64,000 nt of DNA from Burkholderiales bacterium. GTDB lineage: Bacteria; Pseudomonadota; Gammaproteobacteria; Burkholderiales; Burkholderiaceae_C. Each line of letters starts with the position of its first letter. Position 1 is the first letter of the stretch. The stretch covers positions 1 through 64,000 of the forward strand of contig JAFKGE010000034.1 of assembly GCA_017307865.1 (NCBI GenBank), read 5' to 3'. The notes below the pieces were generated by a model that worked only from the letters and a program-made list of their open reading frames with translations, was not told where the DNA came from and did no database searches. A program made the position numbers and the translations under genes. Of the stretch, positions 42,295 through 50,298 are shown one piece after another.

Positions 42295-43890
42295 TATGCC
42301 GAACGGCCAGGGCGAGTGCCGCGTGGTCAGCTGCGCCCCCGCGCAGTCGGGCGCGCTGGCGGCGACGATGCCCCAGTCCACCGTCAGGCGCGGGCCCTGG
42401 GGCTTCGATGTCCAGGGCACGCTGACCTGGCCGTGCGTCTGCGCGCGGGCCATCCACTGCCGCTGCGTGGCCTCGGGCTCGGGCGCGCCGGGGCTACGGT
42501 CGATCAGCACCAGCAGGTCGCAGCGCGCCAGCGCCGGCGTGTCGATCCAGGGGGCGTGCGCCGGGTCGCCGTCGATGAACACCAGCGGCTGCGAGGGCAG
42601 GTGGATCGACACGTTGCCGGCCAGCCAAGTCTCGCCCACCAGCACGCGCAGCGGCGTGTGGGCGTGCTGGCGCCACACCTGCTGCAATTGCACAGCCAGC
42701 GCCGGCGCCGGAAAGTTGGAGCGCGCCGCGCGGCCCAGCAGGTCGACCCCCACGCCGCGCCCCAGCGCCAGCCCGCCGGCCAGGATCAGCTCCATCGCCA
42801 CCCCCACCACCAGCGTGGCCCTCAGCAGGCGCGCGGGCGCCACCGCCGGCACCCAGCGCAGCAGCAGCAGGCCGAAGAAGACATAGAAGGTGGTGGCCCA
42901 GGACGCCGCCAGGTGCACCCCGCCCACGCCCAGCGCCAGCGTCAGCAGCAGCGGCCCCAGGCCCATGAAGAGCACGAAGCGCCGCTCGTTCAGCACCGCC
43001 GGCGGCCGGGCGGTGACGGCGTCGCGCCGCAGCCACCAGCGCAGCCACGCCAGCCCCAGCAGGGCCGGCACCATGCGGCCCAGCTGGGTGGTGGCGAAGT
43101 CCCACAGGTCCACCCAGTGGCTGCGGTTGCCGGCAATGCCTTCTTCCACCGAGCGTTCGGCGTAGTGCAGCGAGGCGAAGCCCGACTCGGCGATCCAGGC
43201 CAGGTGCGGCGTCACCCCGACCAGGCCCACCACCACCGCCAGCAGCACCGGCGCCCAGGCGCGCCCGCTGCGCATGCGCGCATCCTGCAGCAGCCACACG
43301 CCGATGACGGCGAACCACACCAGCGCGCTGTACTTGGACAGCAGCGTCAGCGCCGCCGCCGCGCCCACCAGCGCCCATTGCAGCCAGCGCCGTGCGTCGG
43401 GCGCGCGCACGGCCGCCAGCACGGCCCACAGCAGCAGGCCCACCGGCATCAGCTGCAAGGTGTTGTGGTTGGCCATGATGCCGCGCAGCCCGTGATAGGC
43501 CACCAGTGAGGTCAGCACCACCGACACGAAGGCGCGCAGCGGCGTGGTGAACCCCAGCGCCAGGCGCCACACGCACACCAGCATGGCGGCCACGCTCAGC
43601 TCGGCGGCAAAAAACGTGACCCAGACGGTGCGCCCCAGCAGCTCGGTCCAGAAGTACATCCACCAGGTGGGCGCTGGCGGATGCTTGTAATAGCCCCATT
43701 GCAGCGACTGCGTCCACACCAGCTGCTCGATGTTGTCCCAGGGCGGCGCGCGGTGGCTGAGGGCTGGCAGCAAGGTCCACACCAGCAGGTGCAGCCCGAT
43801 GTAGGCCAGGGTCAGGCGCGCCATCTGCCGCGGGTCGGCCGGGTCGATGGCCCACGGCGAAGGCCGCGGCGGCGAGGCGGGAAGGTTCAT
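42280..43890 (-). CDS. GT39-like (ArnT/PMT-type) membrane glycosyltransferase, paralogue
   Basis: 536 aa from ATG 43890. APPWDNIEQLVWTQSLQWGYYKHPPAPTWWMY repeats the motif of the neighbouring gene, with ALTLLSKYSALVWFAV later. About 11 membrane helices and a periplasmic C-terminal domain. Probably modifies lipid A, other lipids or proteins with a sugar. Convergent with the paralogue; 66 bp between stops. Confidence 0.85.
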   Translation of the reverse strand: MNLPASPPRPSPWAIDPADPRQMARLTLAYIGLHLLVWTLLPALSHRAPPWDNIEQLVWTQSLQWGYYKHPPAPTWWMYFWTELLGRTVWVTFFAAELSVAAMLVCVWRLALGFTTPLRAFVSVVLTSLVAYHGLRGIMANHNTLQLMPVGLLLWAVLAAVRAPDARRWLQWALVGAAAALTLLSKYSALVWFAVIGVWLLQDARMRSGRAWAPVLLAVVVGLVGVTPHLAWIAESGFASLHYAERSVEEGIAGNRSHWVDLWDFATTQLGRMVPALLGLAWLRWWLRRDAVTARPPAVLNERRFVLFMGLGPLLLTLALGVGGVHLAASWATTFYVFFGLLLLRWVPAVAPARLLRATLVVGVAMELILAGGLALGRGVGVDLLGRAARSNFPAPALAVQLQQVWRQHAHTPLRVLVGETWLAGNVSIHLPSQPLVFIDGDPAHAPWIDTPALARCDLLVLIDRSPGAPEPEATQRQWMARAQTHGQVSVPWTSKPQGPRLTVDWGIVAASAPDCAGAQLTTRHSPWPFGILSNR

Positions 43891-43990
43891 GCGATGGGGC
43901 GGAGGGGGCGCGGCAGCGCGGGTGAGCGGGCCGGACTTGTTTTTGCCCCCACCCGCCGCAAAATGCGCAAGCATACCGAGGAATGATTTC

Positions 43991-44443
43991 ATGAGCGAAA
44001 CCACTCTGCACATCGTCTGCCCCCACTGCCACACCACCAACCGCGTGCGAGCCGACCAGTTGGCCAGCGCGCCCACCTGCGGGCAGTGCAAGCAGCCGCT
44101 GTTTGCCGGCCACCCCGTCGCGCTGGGTGACGAGGCCACGTTCGACAAACACGTCGCGCGCAGCCAGATCCCGGTGCTGGTCGACTTCTGGGCGCCCTGG
44201 TGTGGGCCCTGCCGCATGATGGCCCCCGCCTACGAGCAGGCCGCCGTGCTGCTGGAGCCGCACATGCAGCTGGCCAAGGTGGACACCGAGGCCGTGCCCG
44301 CGCTCGGCACGCGCTACAACATCCGCAGCATCCCGACGCTGGCGCTGTTCGCCTCCGGCCGCGAAGTGGCGCGCCAGGCCGGCGCGCTGACCAACCCGGC
44401 GCAGATCGTGCAGTGGGCGCGGGCGCACGCGCCGCTTACCTGA
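43991..44443 (+). CDS. trxC: thioredoxin 2
   Basis: 150 aa from ATG 43991. N-terminal zinc site CPHC...CGQC, then a thioredoxin domain with VDFWAPWCGPCRMMAPAYEQ and cis-proline in RSIPTL. Reduces disulfides; the zinc domain tunes redox potential. Complete. Confidence 0.93.
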   Translation: MSETTLHIVCPHCHTTNRVRADQLASAPTCGQCKQPLFAGHPVALGDEATFDKHVARSQIPVLVDFWAPWCGPCRMMAPAYEQAAVLLEPHMQLAKVDTEAVPALGTRYNIRSIPTLALFASGREVARQAGALTNPAQIVQWARAHAPLT

Positions 44444-44531
44444 CAGGTAATCGCCGCGCCGAGGGCGGCTTCGCATACTGGCTGCAGGCTGGCGCAAGGG
44501 TGCACCGGCCATCGACGACAGGAGCCCGCGC

Positions 44532-44951
44532 ATGCGAACCCTCGAACCTTCTCCGTGGCTGACATGGGCCTTGCTGGTTGATGCCGCCACCTGCGCGGCG
44601 ATCGCCGCCGCGCACCTGCTGGGGGGTAACGCCCTGGCCGATGCCCTGGCCTTGCCGCACGGCCTGTGGCGGGGCGTCGGCGTGTTTCTGGTGCCCTGGA
44701 GTGCGCTCTTGCTGTGGCTGGCGCGATCGCCCCGACTCGCCGCCGAGTGGGTGCTGGGGGTGATCGTCGGCAACGGCCTGTGGGCGTTCGCGGCGCTGGG
44801 CCTGCTGGCTTCGGATGCCTTGGCGGCCAACGCCTGGGGCCGCGCCTATCTGGCGCTGCACGGGGTGGGGGTGCTGCTGCTGGCGATCGTCGAGTGGCTG
44901 GCCTGGCGGCACTCGTCCGCCGTGGCGGCGGGTCGCGCCGCGCGCGCCTGA
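44532..44951 (+). CDS. four-helix membrane protein of unknown function
   Basis: 139 aa. Four hydrophobic segments (about 11-30, 46-64, 73-93, 104-122) with short loops. No family recognised. A GACAGGAG ribosome binding site precedes ATG 44532. Upstream of the c-subunit-like gene by 50 bp, same strand. Confidence 0.65.
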   Translation: MRTLEPSPWLTWALLVDAATCAAIAAAHLLGGNALADALALPHGLWRGVGVFLVPWSALLLWLARSPRLAAEWVLGVIVGNGLWAFAALGLLASDALAANAWGRAYLALHGVGVLLLAIVEWLAWRHSSAVAAGRAARA

Positions 44952-45000
44952 TGGTGCGCCGGGCGGTTTTTGCGACACTTCAGGCTCACGGACCCCTCCC

Positions 45001-45237
45001 ATGACGCACGACCTTCTTCCGCTCGCGGTGGCGCTGCTCATCGCCATTCCTGCCGCGGGCTCCTGCCTGGGCATCGGGCTGGTGGCGGCGCGCTTTCTGG
45101 AGGCCTCGGCGCGCCAGCCCGAATTTGCGCCGCAGCTGCAGACCAAGTTCTTCCTGGCGGCCGGCCTGTTGGACAGCGCCTTCATCATCGCCACCGGCGT
45201 CGGCCTGTGGTTTGCCACCGCGAGCCCGTTCCCATGA
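45001..45237 (+). CDS. ATP synthase F0 subunit c-like protein (orphan)
   Basis: 78 aa, two hydrophobic helices joined by the polar loop ARQPEFAPQLQTKFF, the conserved RQPE motif. The second helix has GLLDSAFIIATGVG with Asp in the ion-binding position. This matches c-subunits, but no other atp gene is nearby and the sequence differs from usual AtpE. Its stop overlaps the following regulator gene (ATGA). Function as a rotor subunit is doubtful; it could be a paralogue with a new role. Confidence 0.7.
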   Translation: MTHDLLPLAVALLIAIPAAGSCLGIGLVAARFLEASARQPEFAPQLQTKFFLAAGLLDSAFIIATGVGLWFATASPFP

Positions 45238-46061
45238 GCCGCGCGTGGATGCCGCATGGCGCCGCGCGGCGCGAGGTGGGGCCGCTGCTGCGCGCCTGGC
45301 GCGAGCGGCGCAAGCTCAGCCAGATGGCGCTGGCGCTGGACGTGGGTGTGTCGCCGCGCCACCTGAGCTTTGTCGAAACCGGCCGCTCGCGCCCCAGCGC
45401 CGAGCTGCTGCTGTCGATGTCGGAGCACCTGGCGGTGCCGCTGCGCCAGCGCAACGAGCTGCTGCTGGCCGCGGGCTACGCGCCGCGCTACAGCGAAACG
45501 CGGCTGGACGCGCCCGGTCTGGACGCGGTGCGCAGTGCGCTGCAGCGCCTGCTGGACGCGCACGAGCCCTATCCCGGTCTGGCGCTGGACCGCTGCGGCA
45601 ACGTGGTGCTGGCCAACGCCGCCGCCCAGCGGATGACGGCCCTGCTGCCGCCCGCGCTGCGGCAACCCACGCTCAACATCTACCGCGCCAGCCTGCACCC
45701 CGAGGGCTTTGCCGCCGCCACCCACAATTTCGCCGACTGGGCGCGGCACCTGGTGCAGGATCTGGGCTGGCTGGGCGAGTCCACGGGCGATGCCGAGCTG
45801 GCCGCGCTGGCCGAGGAGGTGCTGGCCTACCCCAACGTGGCGGCGCTGATGGCCAGTCCGCCGCCCGCACCGGACGGTACGGACGGCCTGGTGCTCACCT
45901 GCGAGCTGCAGATCGGCGAACAGCGCCTGACCCTGTTCACCGCGCGCGCGGCCATCGGCGCGCCGCGCGACGTGACGCTGGCCGAGCTGACGCTGGAGCT
46001 GTTCTACCCGGCCGACGTGGCCAGCGAGGCGCTGCTGCGGGCAGCCGCCACCAGCGCTTGA
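45234..46061 (+). CDS. XRE-family regulator with MmyB-like ligand domain
   Basis: 275 aa. HTH segment LRAWRERRKLSQMALALDVGVSPRHLSFVETGRSRPS, then the MmyB-like LDRCGNVVLANAAAQRMTALLPPAL and NFADWARHL that fold as a PAS-like ligand domain. Regulates an unknown set; usually local. Overlaps the c-subunit-like gene by 4 nt, an odd coupling. Confidence 0.87.
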   Translation: MSRAWMPHGAARREVGPLLRAWRERRKLSQMALALDVGVSPRHLSFVETGRSRPSAELLLSMSEHLAVPLRQRNELLLAAGYAPRYSETRLDAPGLDAVRSALQRLLDAHEPYPGLALDRCGNVVLANAAAQRMTALLPPALRQPTLNIYRASLHPEGFAAATHNFADWARHLVQDLGWLGESTGDAELAALAEEVLAYPNVAALMASPPPAPDGTDGLVLTCELQIGEQRLTLFTARAAIGAPRDVTLAELTLELFYPADVASEALLRAAATSA

Positions 46062-46071
46062 CGGGGAGCCT

Positions 46072-46677
46072 TCAGCGCACCAGCGCCTCGTAGTCGCGGC
46101 GCGTGTCGGGCGCCACGCCGGCCAGCACCTGGGCGTAGCTGCTTTGGTGGCGCGCCAGCAGGCGTGCCGAGGCGACGTTGCGCGAGCGGCAGAACCAGTG
46201 GCAGCTGTGCTGCATCAGGTACAGCTCGGCCGTCATGCGGTAGGCGTGCTCCTTGTCGGGCAGGGCGTCGGCGTGGCGCGCCAGCACGTCGATGGCGCGC
46301 GCGTGCAGCTCGAACAGGCGGCGCGCGTCGAACAGCAGGCGCCCGGGCAGCAGCGGCTGCGCGAAGGGCAGGGCAAAGGGCAGCTTGGCGACCTGCGCCT
46401 GCGGCGCCGGTACGCGGGCGAAGTCGACGGCAAAGCGGCCGAACTGGCTGGCCAGCGCCTGCTCGGTGGCCGCCAGCGTGCCCCAGATCTGGGCGCGCCG
46501 CTCGGCGTCGGCTTCGTGCAGCCAGCGCAGATAGCCTTCGGTCAGGCTCTCCAGCATGGGCTCGATCCGGTAGGGGCCCAGCACGCGGCCCAGCAGGGCG
46601 ATGCGGCGCGCCTGCTCGCGCCCGCGCAGCAGCGCGAACACGATGAAGGCCGCCGCCAGCGCGATCAGGAAGTCCAT
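46072..46677 (-). CDS. conserved hypothetical protein with N-terminal membrane anchor
   Basis: 201 aa. First 16 residues MDFLIALAAAFIVFAL are hydrophobic, the rest is helical and basic. No family recognised. Downstream of nrdR by 10 bp, so it is likely last in the glyA-nrdR transcript. Confidence 0.6.
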   Translation of the reverse strand: MDFLIALAAAFIVFALLRGREQARRIALLGRVLGPYRIEPMLESLTEGYLRWLHEADAERRAQIWGTLAATEQALASQFGRFAVDFARVPAPQAQVAKLPFALPFAQPLLPGRLLFDARRLFELHARAIDVLARHADALPDKEHAYRMTAELYLMQHSCHWFCRSRNVASARLLARHQSSYAQVLAGVAPDTRRDYEALVR

Positions 46678-46687
46678 GCGGGCGCGG

Positions 46688-47137
46688 TCAACGCTTCACC
46701 TCGTCGACCAGCGCGCGGAACTCGTCGATGTCCTCGAAGCTGCGGTAGACGCTGGCAAAGCGCACGTAGGCCACCTTGTCGAGCTTCTTCAGCTCGCGCA
46801 TCACCCACTCGCCCAGGCGGGCGCTGGCAACCTCGCGCGCGCCGGTGGCCAGCAGTTTCTCTTCGATGCGCTCGATGGCCGCGTCCTGCTGCTCGGTGCT
46901 GACCGGGCGCTTGCGCAGCGCCAGTTGCAGCGAGGCCTGCAGCTTGGGCCGCGCGTAGGGCACGCGCCGGCCGTCCTTCTTGACGATGGGCGGAAAACTG
47001 ACGTCGGGCCGCTCGTAGGTGGTAAAGCGCTTGCCGCAGTGCGCGCACTGGCGCCGGCGGCGGATGAAGTCGCCCTCGTCCGACACCCGGCTGTCCACCA
47101 CCAGGGTTTCGCTGTGGGTGCAGAAGGGGCAGCGCAT
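46688..47137 (-). CDS. nrdR: ribonucleotide reductase transcriptional repressor NrdR
   Basis: 149 aa. Zinc ribbon [43 protein letters not shown], then the ATP-cone domain with [28 protein letters not shown]. Represses nrd operons in response to dATP. Located after glyA, as in many Burkholderiales. Confidence 0.95.
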   Translation of the reverse strand: MRCPFCTHSETLVVDSRVSDEGDFIRRRRQCAHCGKRFTTYERPDVSFPPIVKKDGRRVPYARPKLQASLQLALRKRPVSTEQQDAAIERIEEKLLATGAREVASARLGEWVMRELKKLDKVAYVRFASVYRSFEDIDEFRALVDEVKR

Positions 47138-47142
47138 ATGGA

Positions 47143-47201
47143 TGTCGAATCGGGCTCTGGAGCCCGCCAGTCAGGCGCGGGCAGCTATCACGATGATAGT
47201 A
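47143..47201 (-). repeat. dispersed AGCTGCT repeat, copy D
   Basis: In the 82-bp gap between glyA and nrdR. Minus strand: GTGATAGCTGCcCGCGCcTGA, GGGCTCCAGAGCCCGATTCGA. A weaker copy. Confidence 0.5.
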
Positions 47202-47219
47202 TCCGAGAGCCCGGGGCAA

Positions 47220-48464
47220 TCACCGATAGACCGGAAAGCGCTTCGTCAGTTCGGCCACCTGGGCGCGCACGGCGGCCAGCTTGGCTTCGTCGCGCGGCGC
47301 GTCCAGCACATCGGCCACCAGGTTGGCCGTCAGGCGCGCTTCGTCGTCCTTGAAGCCGCGCGTGGTCATGGCCGGGGTGCCGATGCGCACGCCGCTGGTG
47401 ACCATGGGCTTTTCCGGGTCGTTGGGGATGGCGTTCTTGTTGATCGTCATGTGCGCGCTGCCCAGCACCGCCTCGGCCTCCTTGCCGGTGATGCCCTTGG
47501 CGCGCAGATCCACCAGCATGACGTGGCTTTGCGTGCCGCCGCTGACGATGCGCAGGCCGCGCTGGGTCAGGGTCTCGGCCACCACCTGCGCGTTGCGGCG
47601 CACCTGGGCGGCGTACTGCTTGAAGGCGGGCTGCAGCGCCTCTTGAAAGGCGATGGCCTTGGCGGCGATGATGTGCATCAGCGGGCCGCCCTGCAGGCCG
47701 GGGAAGACGGCGCTGTTGATGGCCTTCTCGTGCTCCGCCTTCATCAGGATGAAGCCGGCGCGCGGGCCACGCAGGCTCTTGTGCGTGGTGCTGGTCACCA
47801 CGTCGGCGTGCGGCACCGGGTTGGGGTAGCAGCCGCCGGCGATCAGGCCGGCGTAATGCGCCATGTCGACCATGAAGATGGCGCCCACCTCCTTGGCCAC
47901 CTTGGCAAAGCGCGCCCAGTCGATCTCCAGGCTGTAGGCGCTGGCGCCGGCGATGATCAGGCGCGGGCGGGTTTCGCGCGCCTTTTTCTCCATCGCGTCG
48001 TAGTCGATGGCCTCTTGCGCGTTCAGGCCGTAGCTCACCACGTTGAACCACTTGCCCGACATGTTCAGCGCCATGCCGTGCGTGAGGTGCCCGCCCTCGG
48101 CCAGGCTCATGCCCATGATGGTGTCGCCGGGCTTGCAAAAGGCCAGCAGCACCGCCTCGTTGGCGCTGGCGCCGCAGTGCGGCTGCACGTTGGCGGCCTC
48201 GGCGCCGAACAGCTGCTTGACGCGGTCGATGGCCAGCTGCTCGACCACGTCCACGTGCTCGCAGCCGCCGTAGTAGCGCCGGCCGGGGTAGCCCTCGGCG
48301 TACTTGTTGGTCAGCTGCGTGCCGGCTGCCTGCAGGACGGCGGGCGAGGCGTAGTTTTCGCTGGCGATGAGCTCGATGTGCTCTTCCTGGCGCTGGTGCT
48401 CGGCCTGGATGGCGGCCCAGACGGCCGGGTCCTGCTGGGCAATGGTGGTGCTGCGTTGGTACAT
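47220..48464 (-). CDS. glyA: serine hydroxymethyltransferase
   Basis: 414 aa, normal length. [44 protein letters not shown] and the PLP-lysine in [16 protein letters not shown] are diagnostic. Converts serine to glycine with methylene-THF formation. Its mRNA leader carries a ZTP riboswitch (48500-48660), tying expression to purine/folate status. nrdR follows. Confidence 0.96.
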   Translation of the reverse strand: MYQRSTTIAQQDPAVWAAIQAEHQRQEEHIELIASENYASPAVLQAAGTQLTNKYAEGYPGRRYYGGCEHVDVVEQLAIDRVKQLFGAEAANVQPHCGASANEAVLLAFCKPGDTIMGMSLAEGGHLTHGMALNMSGKWFNVVSYGLNAQEAIDYDAMEKKARETRPRLIIAGASAYSLEIDWARFAKVAKEVGAIFMVDMAHYAGLIAGGCYPNPVPHADVVTSTTHKSLRGPRAGFILMKAEHEKAINSAVFPGLQGGPLMHIIAAKAIAFQEALQPAFKQYAAQVRRNAQVVAETLTQRGLRIVSGGTQSHVMLVDLRAKGITGKEAEAVLGSAHMTINKNAIPNDPEKPMVTSGVRIGTPAMTTRGFKDDEARLTANLVADVLDAPRDEAKLAAVRAQVAELTKRFPVYR

Positions 48465-48499
48465 GGCAATCCTTATGGACGAAATCCCCCGGCAGGCGG

Positions 48500-48660
48500 G
48501 GGCGGCCCAGGCGAACGGCTGGTGGGGCGCCTGCGCGCGCTCAGGATGAGCCCGCGTGGGCGGTGCGCTTCCCCGTGGTGGTGGGCAGGCGTGGCCTGCC
48601 GCGCTCCACGTCGGTGCCAGCCGAGAGCAGCCGAAACCTATCGCCAGTCGCGCACGGAGG
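48500..48660 (-). promoter_or_regulatory. ZTP (pfl) riboswitch in the glyA leader
   Basis: Read on the minus strand, the leader holds the three conserved blocks in order. CGCGACTGGCG is at 48642-48652, CCACCACGGGGAAGCG at 48566-48581, and GTTCGCCTGGGC at 48505-48516. These match the recognised ZTP-aptamer motifs (GACUGGCG; CCACnGGGGAnCG; GCCUGGGC). About 35 nt lie between the last block and the start codon, including a GC stem that may sequester the ribosome binding site. ZTP riboswitches control folate/purine genes such as glyA. Confidence 0.8.
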
Positions 48661-48701
48661 CGAGTTTAGCCGAGCGCCGCGCCCTGCCCGGGCGCGCCGG
48701 A

Positions 48702-49511
48702 TCAGGACGCCAGCTTGGCCGGCGGCGGCGGCGCGCCGACGTTGTTGGCCGCGCGCAGCTCGGGCCCGGCCGGCCCCATCGGCGGCGCCTTGCCGGTGGC
48801 CACGCGGTGCAGGCGGGCGTACTCGGCCATCACCTTGTCGGCGTAGCCGCCGTCGGTCGGCAGGTTGGCGGCGCCCACGTAGTACTTCAGCCCGCCCACC
48901 AGTGAGCCGGCGCGGGCGATGCACTCCTGCAGCACCTTCACGCCCACGCGCAGGTTGGTGCGCGGATCGAACGCGGCGTAGTTGCCGCCGAAGTGCTGGT
49001 ACTTGTCGGTGTGCACGCTGGTCATCACCTGCATCAGGCCCTGCGCGCCCACCGTGCTTTGCGCGAACGGGTTGAAGCTGGACTCGATGGCGATGATGGC
49101 CAGGATCAGGGTCGGGTCGAGCCTGGTGCTGCGGCCCACCTCGTAGGCCTCCGACACCAGCGCCGCCACCGGCTCGGGCGCCACGCGGTACTTGCGCGCG
49201 ATCCACTGCGCCACGCTGGCCTGCTCGCGCGGCAGGGCCTTGGGGTCGGCGGCGGTGGCGCGCTCGACGGCGTCGGGCTCGGGCGTGATGTCCAGCGTGG
49301 CCACCTTGCGCGCCTGCAGCCAGTCGGCCAGCCGGTCCTCGCCCTGCTGGCGCAGGTCGGGCCGCGCGCCCAGCAGGGCCACGGCCAGCACGGTGATCAC
49401 GCCCAGCAGGGCGAGACTGTTGTGGGTGATTTCGAAAAGCCCCTCCGCCACGTCACCGGCAAAGGTCTTCAGGCCGCTTCCCACCGCGGCAAGGCGTCCA
49501 GACGCTGTCAT
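48702..49511 (-). CDS. SLT-family lytic transglycosylase
   Basis: 269 aa from ATG 49511 (AGGAGTG upstream). One membrane segment LALLGVITVLAVALLGA (about 33-49). The catalytic SLT domain: LILAIIAIESSFNPFAQSTVGAQGLMQVM with the active-site Glu, followed by DPRTNLRVGVKVLQ and LVGGLKYYVGA. Cleaves peptidoglycan in the periplasm. Candidate minus-strand promoter at 49770-49799. Confidence 0.9.
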   Translation of the reverse strand: MTASGRLAAVGSGLKTFAGDVAEGLFEITHNSLALLGVITVLAVALLGARPDLRQQGEDRLADWLQARKVATLDITPEPDAVERATAADPKALPREQASVAQWIARKYRVAPEPVAALVSEAYEVGRSTRLDPTLILAIIAIESSFNPFAQSTVGAQGLMQVMTSVHTDKYQHFGGNYAAFDPRTNLRVGVKVLQECIARAGSLVGGLKYYVGAANLPTDGGYADKVMAEYARLHRVATGKAPPMGPAGPELRAANNVGAPPPPAKLAS

Positions 49512-49818
49512 AACACTCCTCGTCAAGGCGGCAGCGGTTCGGGGCCAGCACGGCGGCATCGTCTTGCGATGGGCGGGCTGGCGGCCCGGGGCTTGCGCGT
49601 CCTGATGTCAGTTGATGGGCCGGCTGCAGGCGCCCATGACGACAGGCGCGGTGGCTCCAGACGGAGCCGGGTTCGGTTTGCAGTCCAGCCTGCCGGGATC
49701 GGCAGCGGATCAGGGATTCCCCTTGCTTTTTGGGGAACGCTGGATTCTAGGAAGGTCTTTCATGCCTAGTCAATACTAAAAATTTGAGTCAAAAGTCAAA
49801 TTTGGATATAAAAAAGGC

Positions 49819-50198
49819 TCCGTCCGGCCGCCGTGCTCGGGCTTTGCAAGCGCGCCGGGCCGCAACCATGGGGCCTGCGCGGGCGTGATTGAAGGCGGTA
49901 ATTCGGGCCGGCCGGGGCATTGAAATTGCCGACTGGCGCCGGCGGGGCAGCGGACGTACAGTGAAGCCGTCCGATCGCATCGGACGGCCGAGGTCTCTGA
50001 AGAGCCGGCGCGCGGTAGCCGATACCGCAGCATGGCAGCCCAGCGGCTTCATTCGCAGAAGGCAATCTCTTGCCTTCCCCGCCACCGGAAACAACCCGCT
50101 TTCCGGCGCGGAACCCAGGCAGACCAGGACGCTTTTGTCACACTGCCTGAAGGCCCGGTGGGGCGGCTCAAGGCCAAGCCACCGGGCTTTCTGTTTTT
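49819..50198 (+). ncRNA. candidate structured RNA or attenuated leader upstream of the AsmA-like gene
   Basis: About 380 nt between a good promoter (TTGAGT-17-TATAAA, 49784-49812) and a rho-independent terminator: stem GCCCGGTGG (50153-50161) / CCACCGGGC (50179-50187), then TTTCTGTTTTT. Several stems inside (e.g. CCGTCCGATCGCATCGGACGG at 49969-49989). No convincing ORF. I compared mentally with RNase P RNA, tmRNA, 6S and cobalamin-switch patterns and found no match. It could be an sRNA or a terminated leader of the following gene. Confidence 0.4.
50153..50198 (+). terminator. rho-independent terminator
   Basis: Nine-bp GC stem GCCCGGTGG / CCACCGGGC with a 17-nt loop and a downstream T-rich tail on the plus strand. 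Confidence 0.75.
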
Positions 50199-50298
50199 GG
50201 CCCCGCCCGCCGCCGATTTTTTTGCGAGAAGTTGTTACTTTTCAGGCCGACCCGCCTGCGGCCGGGGTCGGTGCCTTGGGGTGACAATCGTCCGCGTG

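Larger units (their letters stand above)
49512..50298. other. 787-bp intergenic region, two promoters and one terminator
   Basis: No protein gene seen. A minus-strand promoter-like pair (TTGACT 49794-49799, TATTGA 49770-49775) points to the transglycosylase. A plus-strand pair (TTGAGT 49784-49789, 17 bp, TATAAA 49807-49812) points to an RNA that ends at a terminator (50153-50198). See the ncRNA entry. Confidence 0.5.

Noticed and set aside
49819-50198. RNase P RNA, tmRNA or 6S RNA
   Set aside because: Signature sequences of these RNAs are absent; it was kept only as an unknown candidate.
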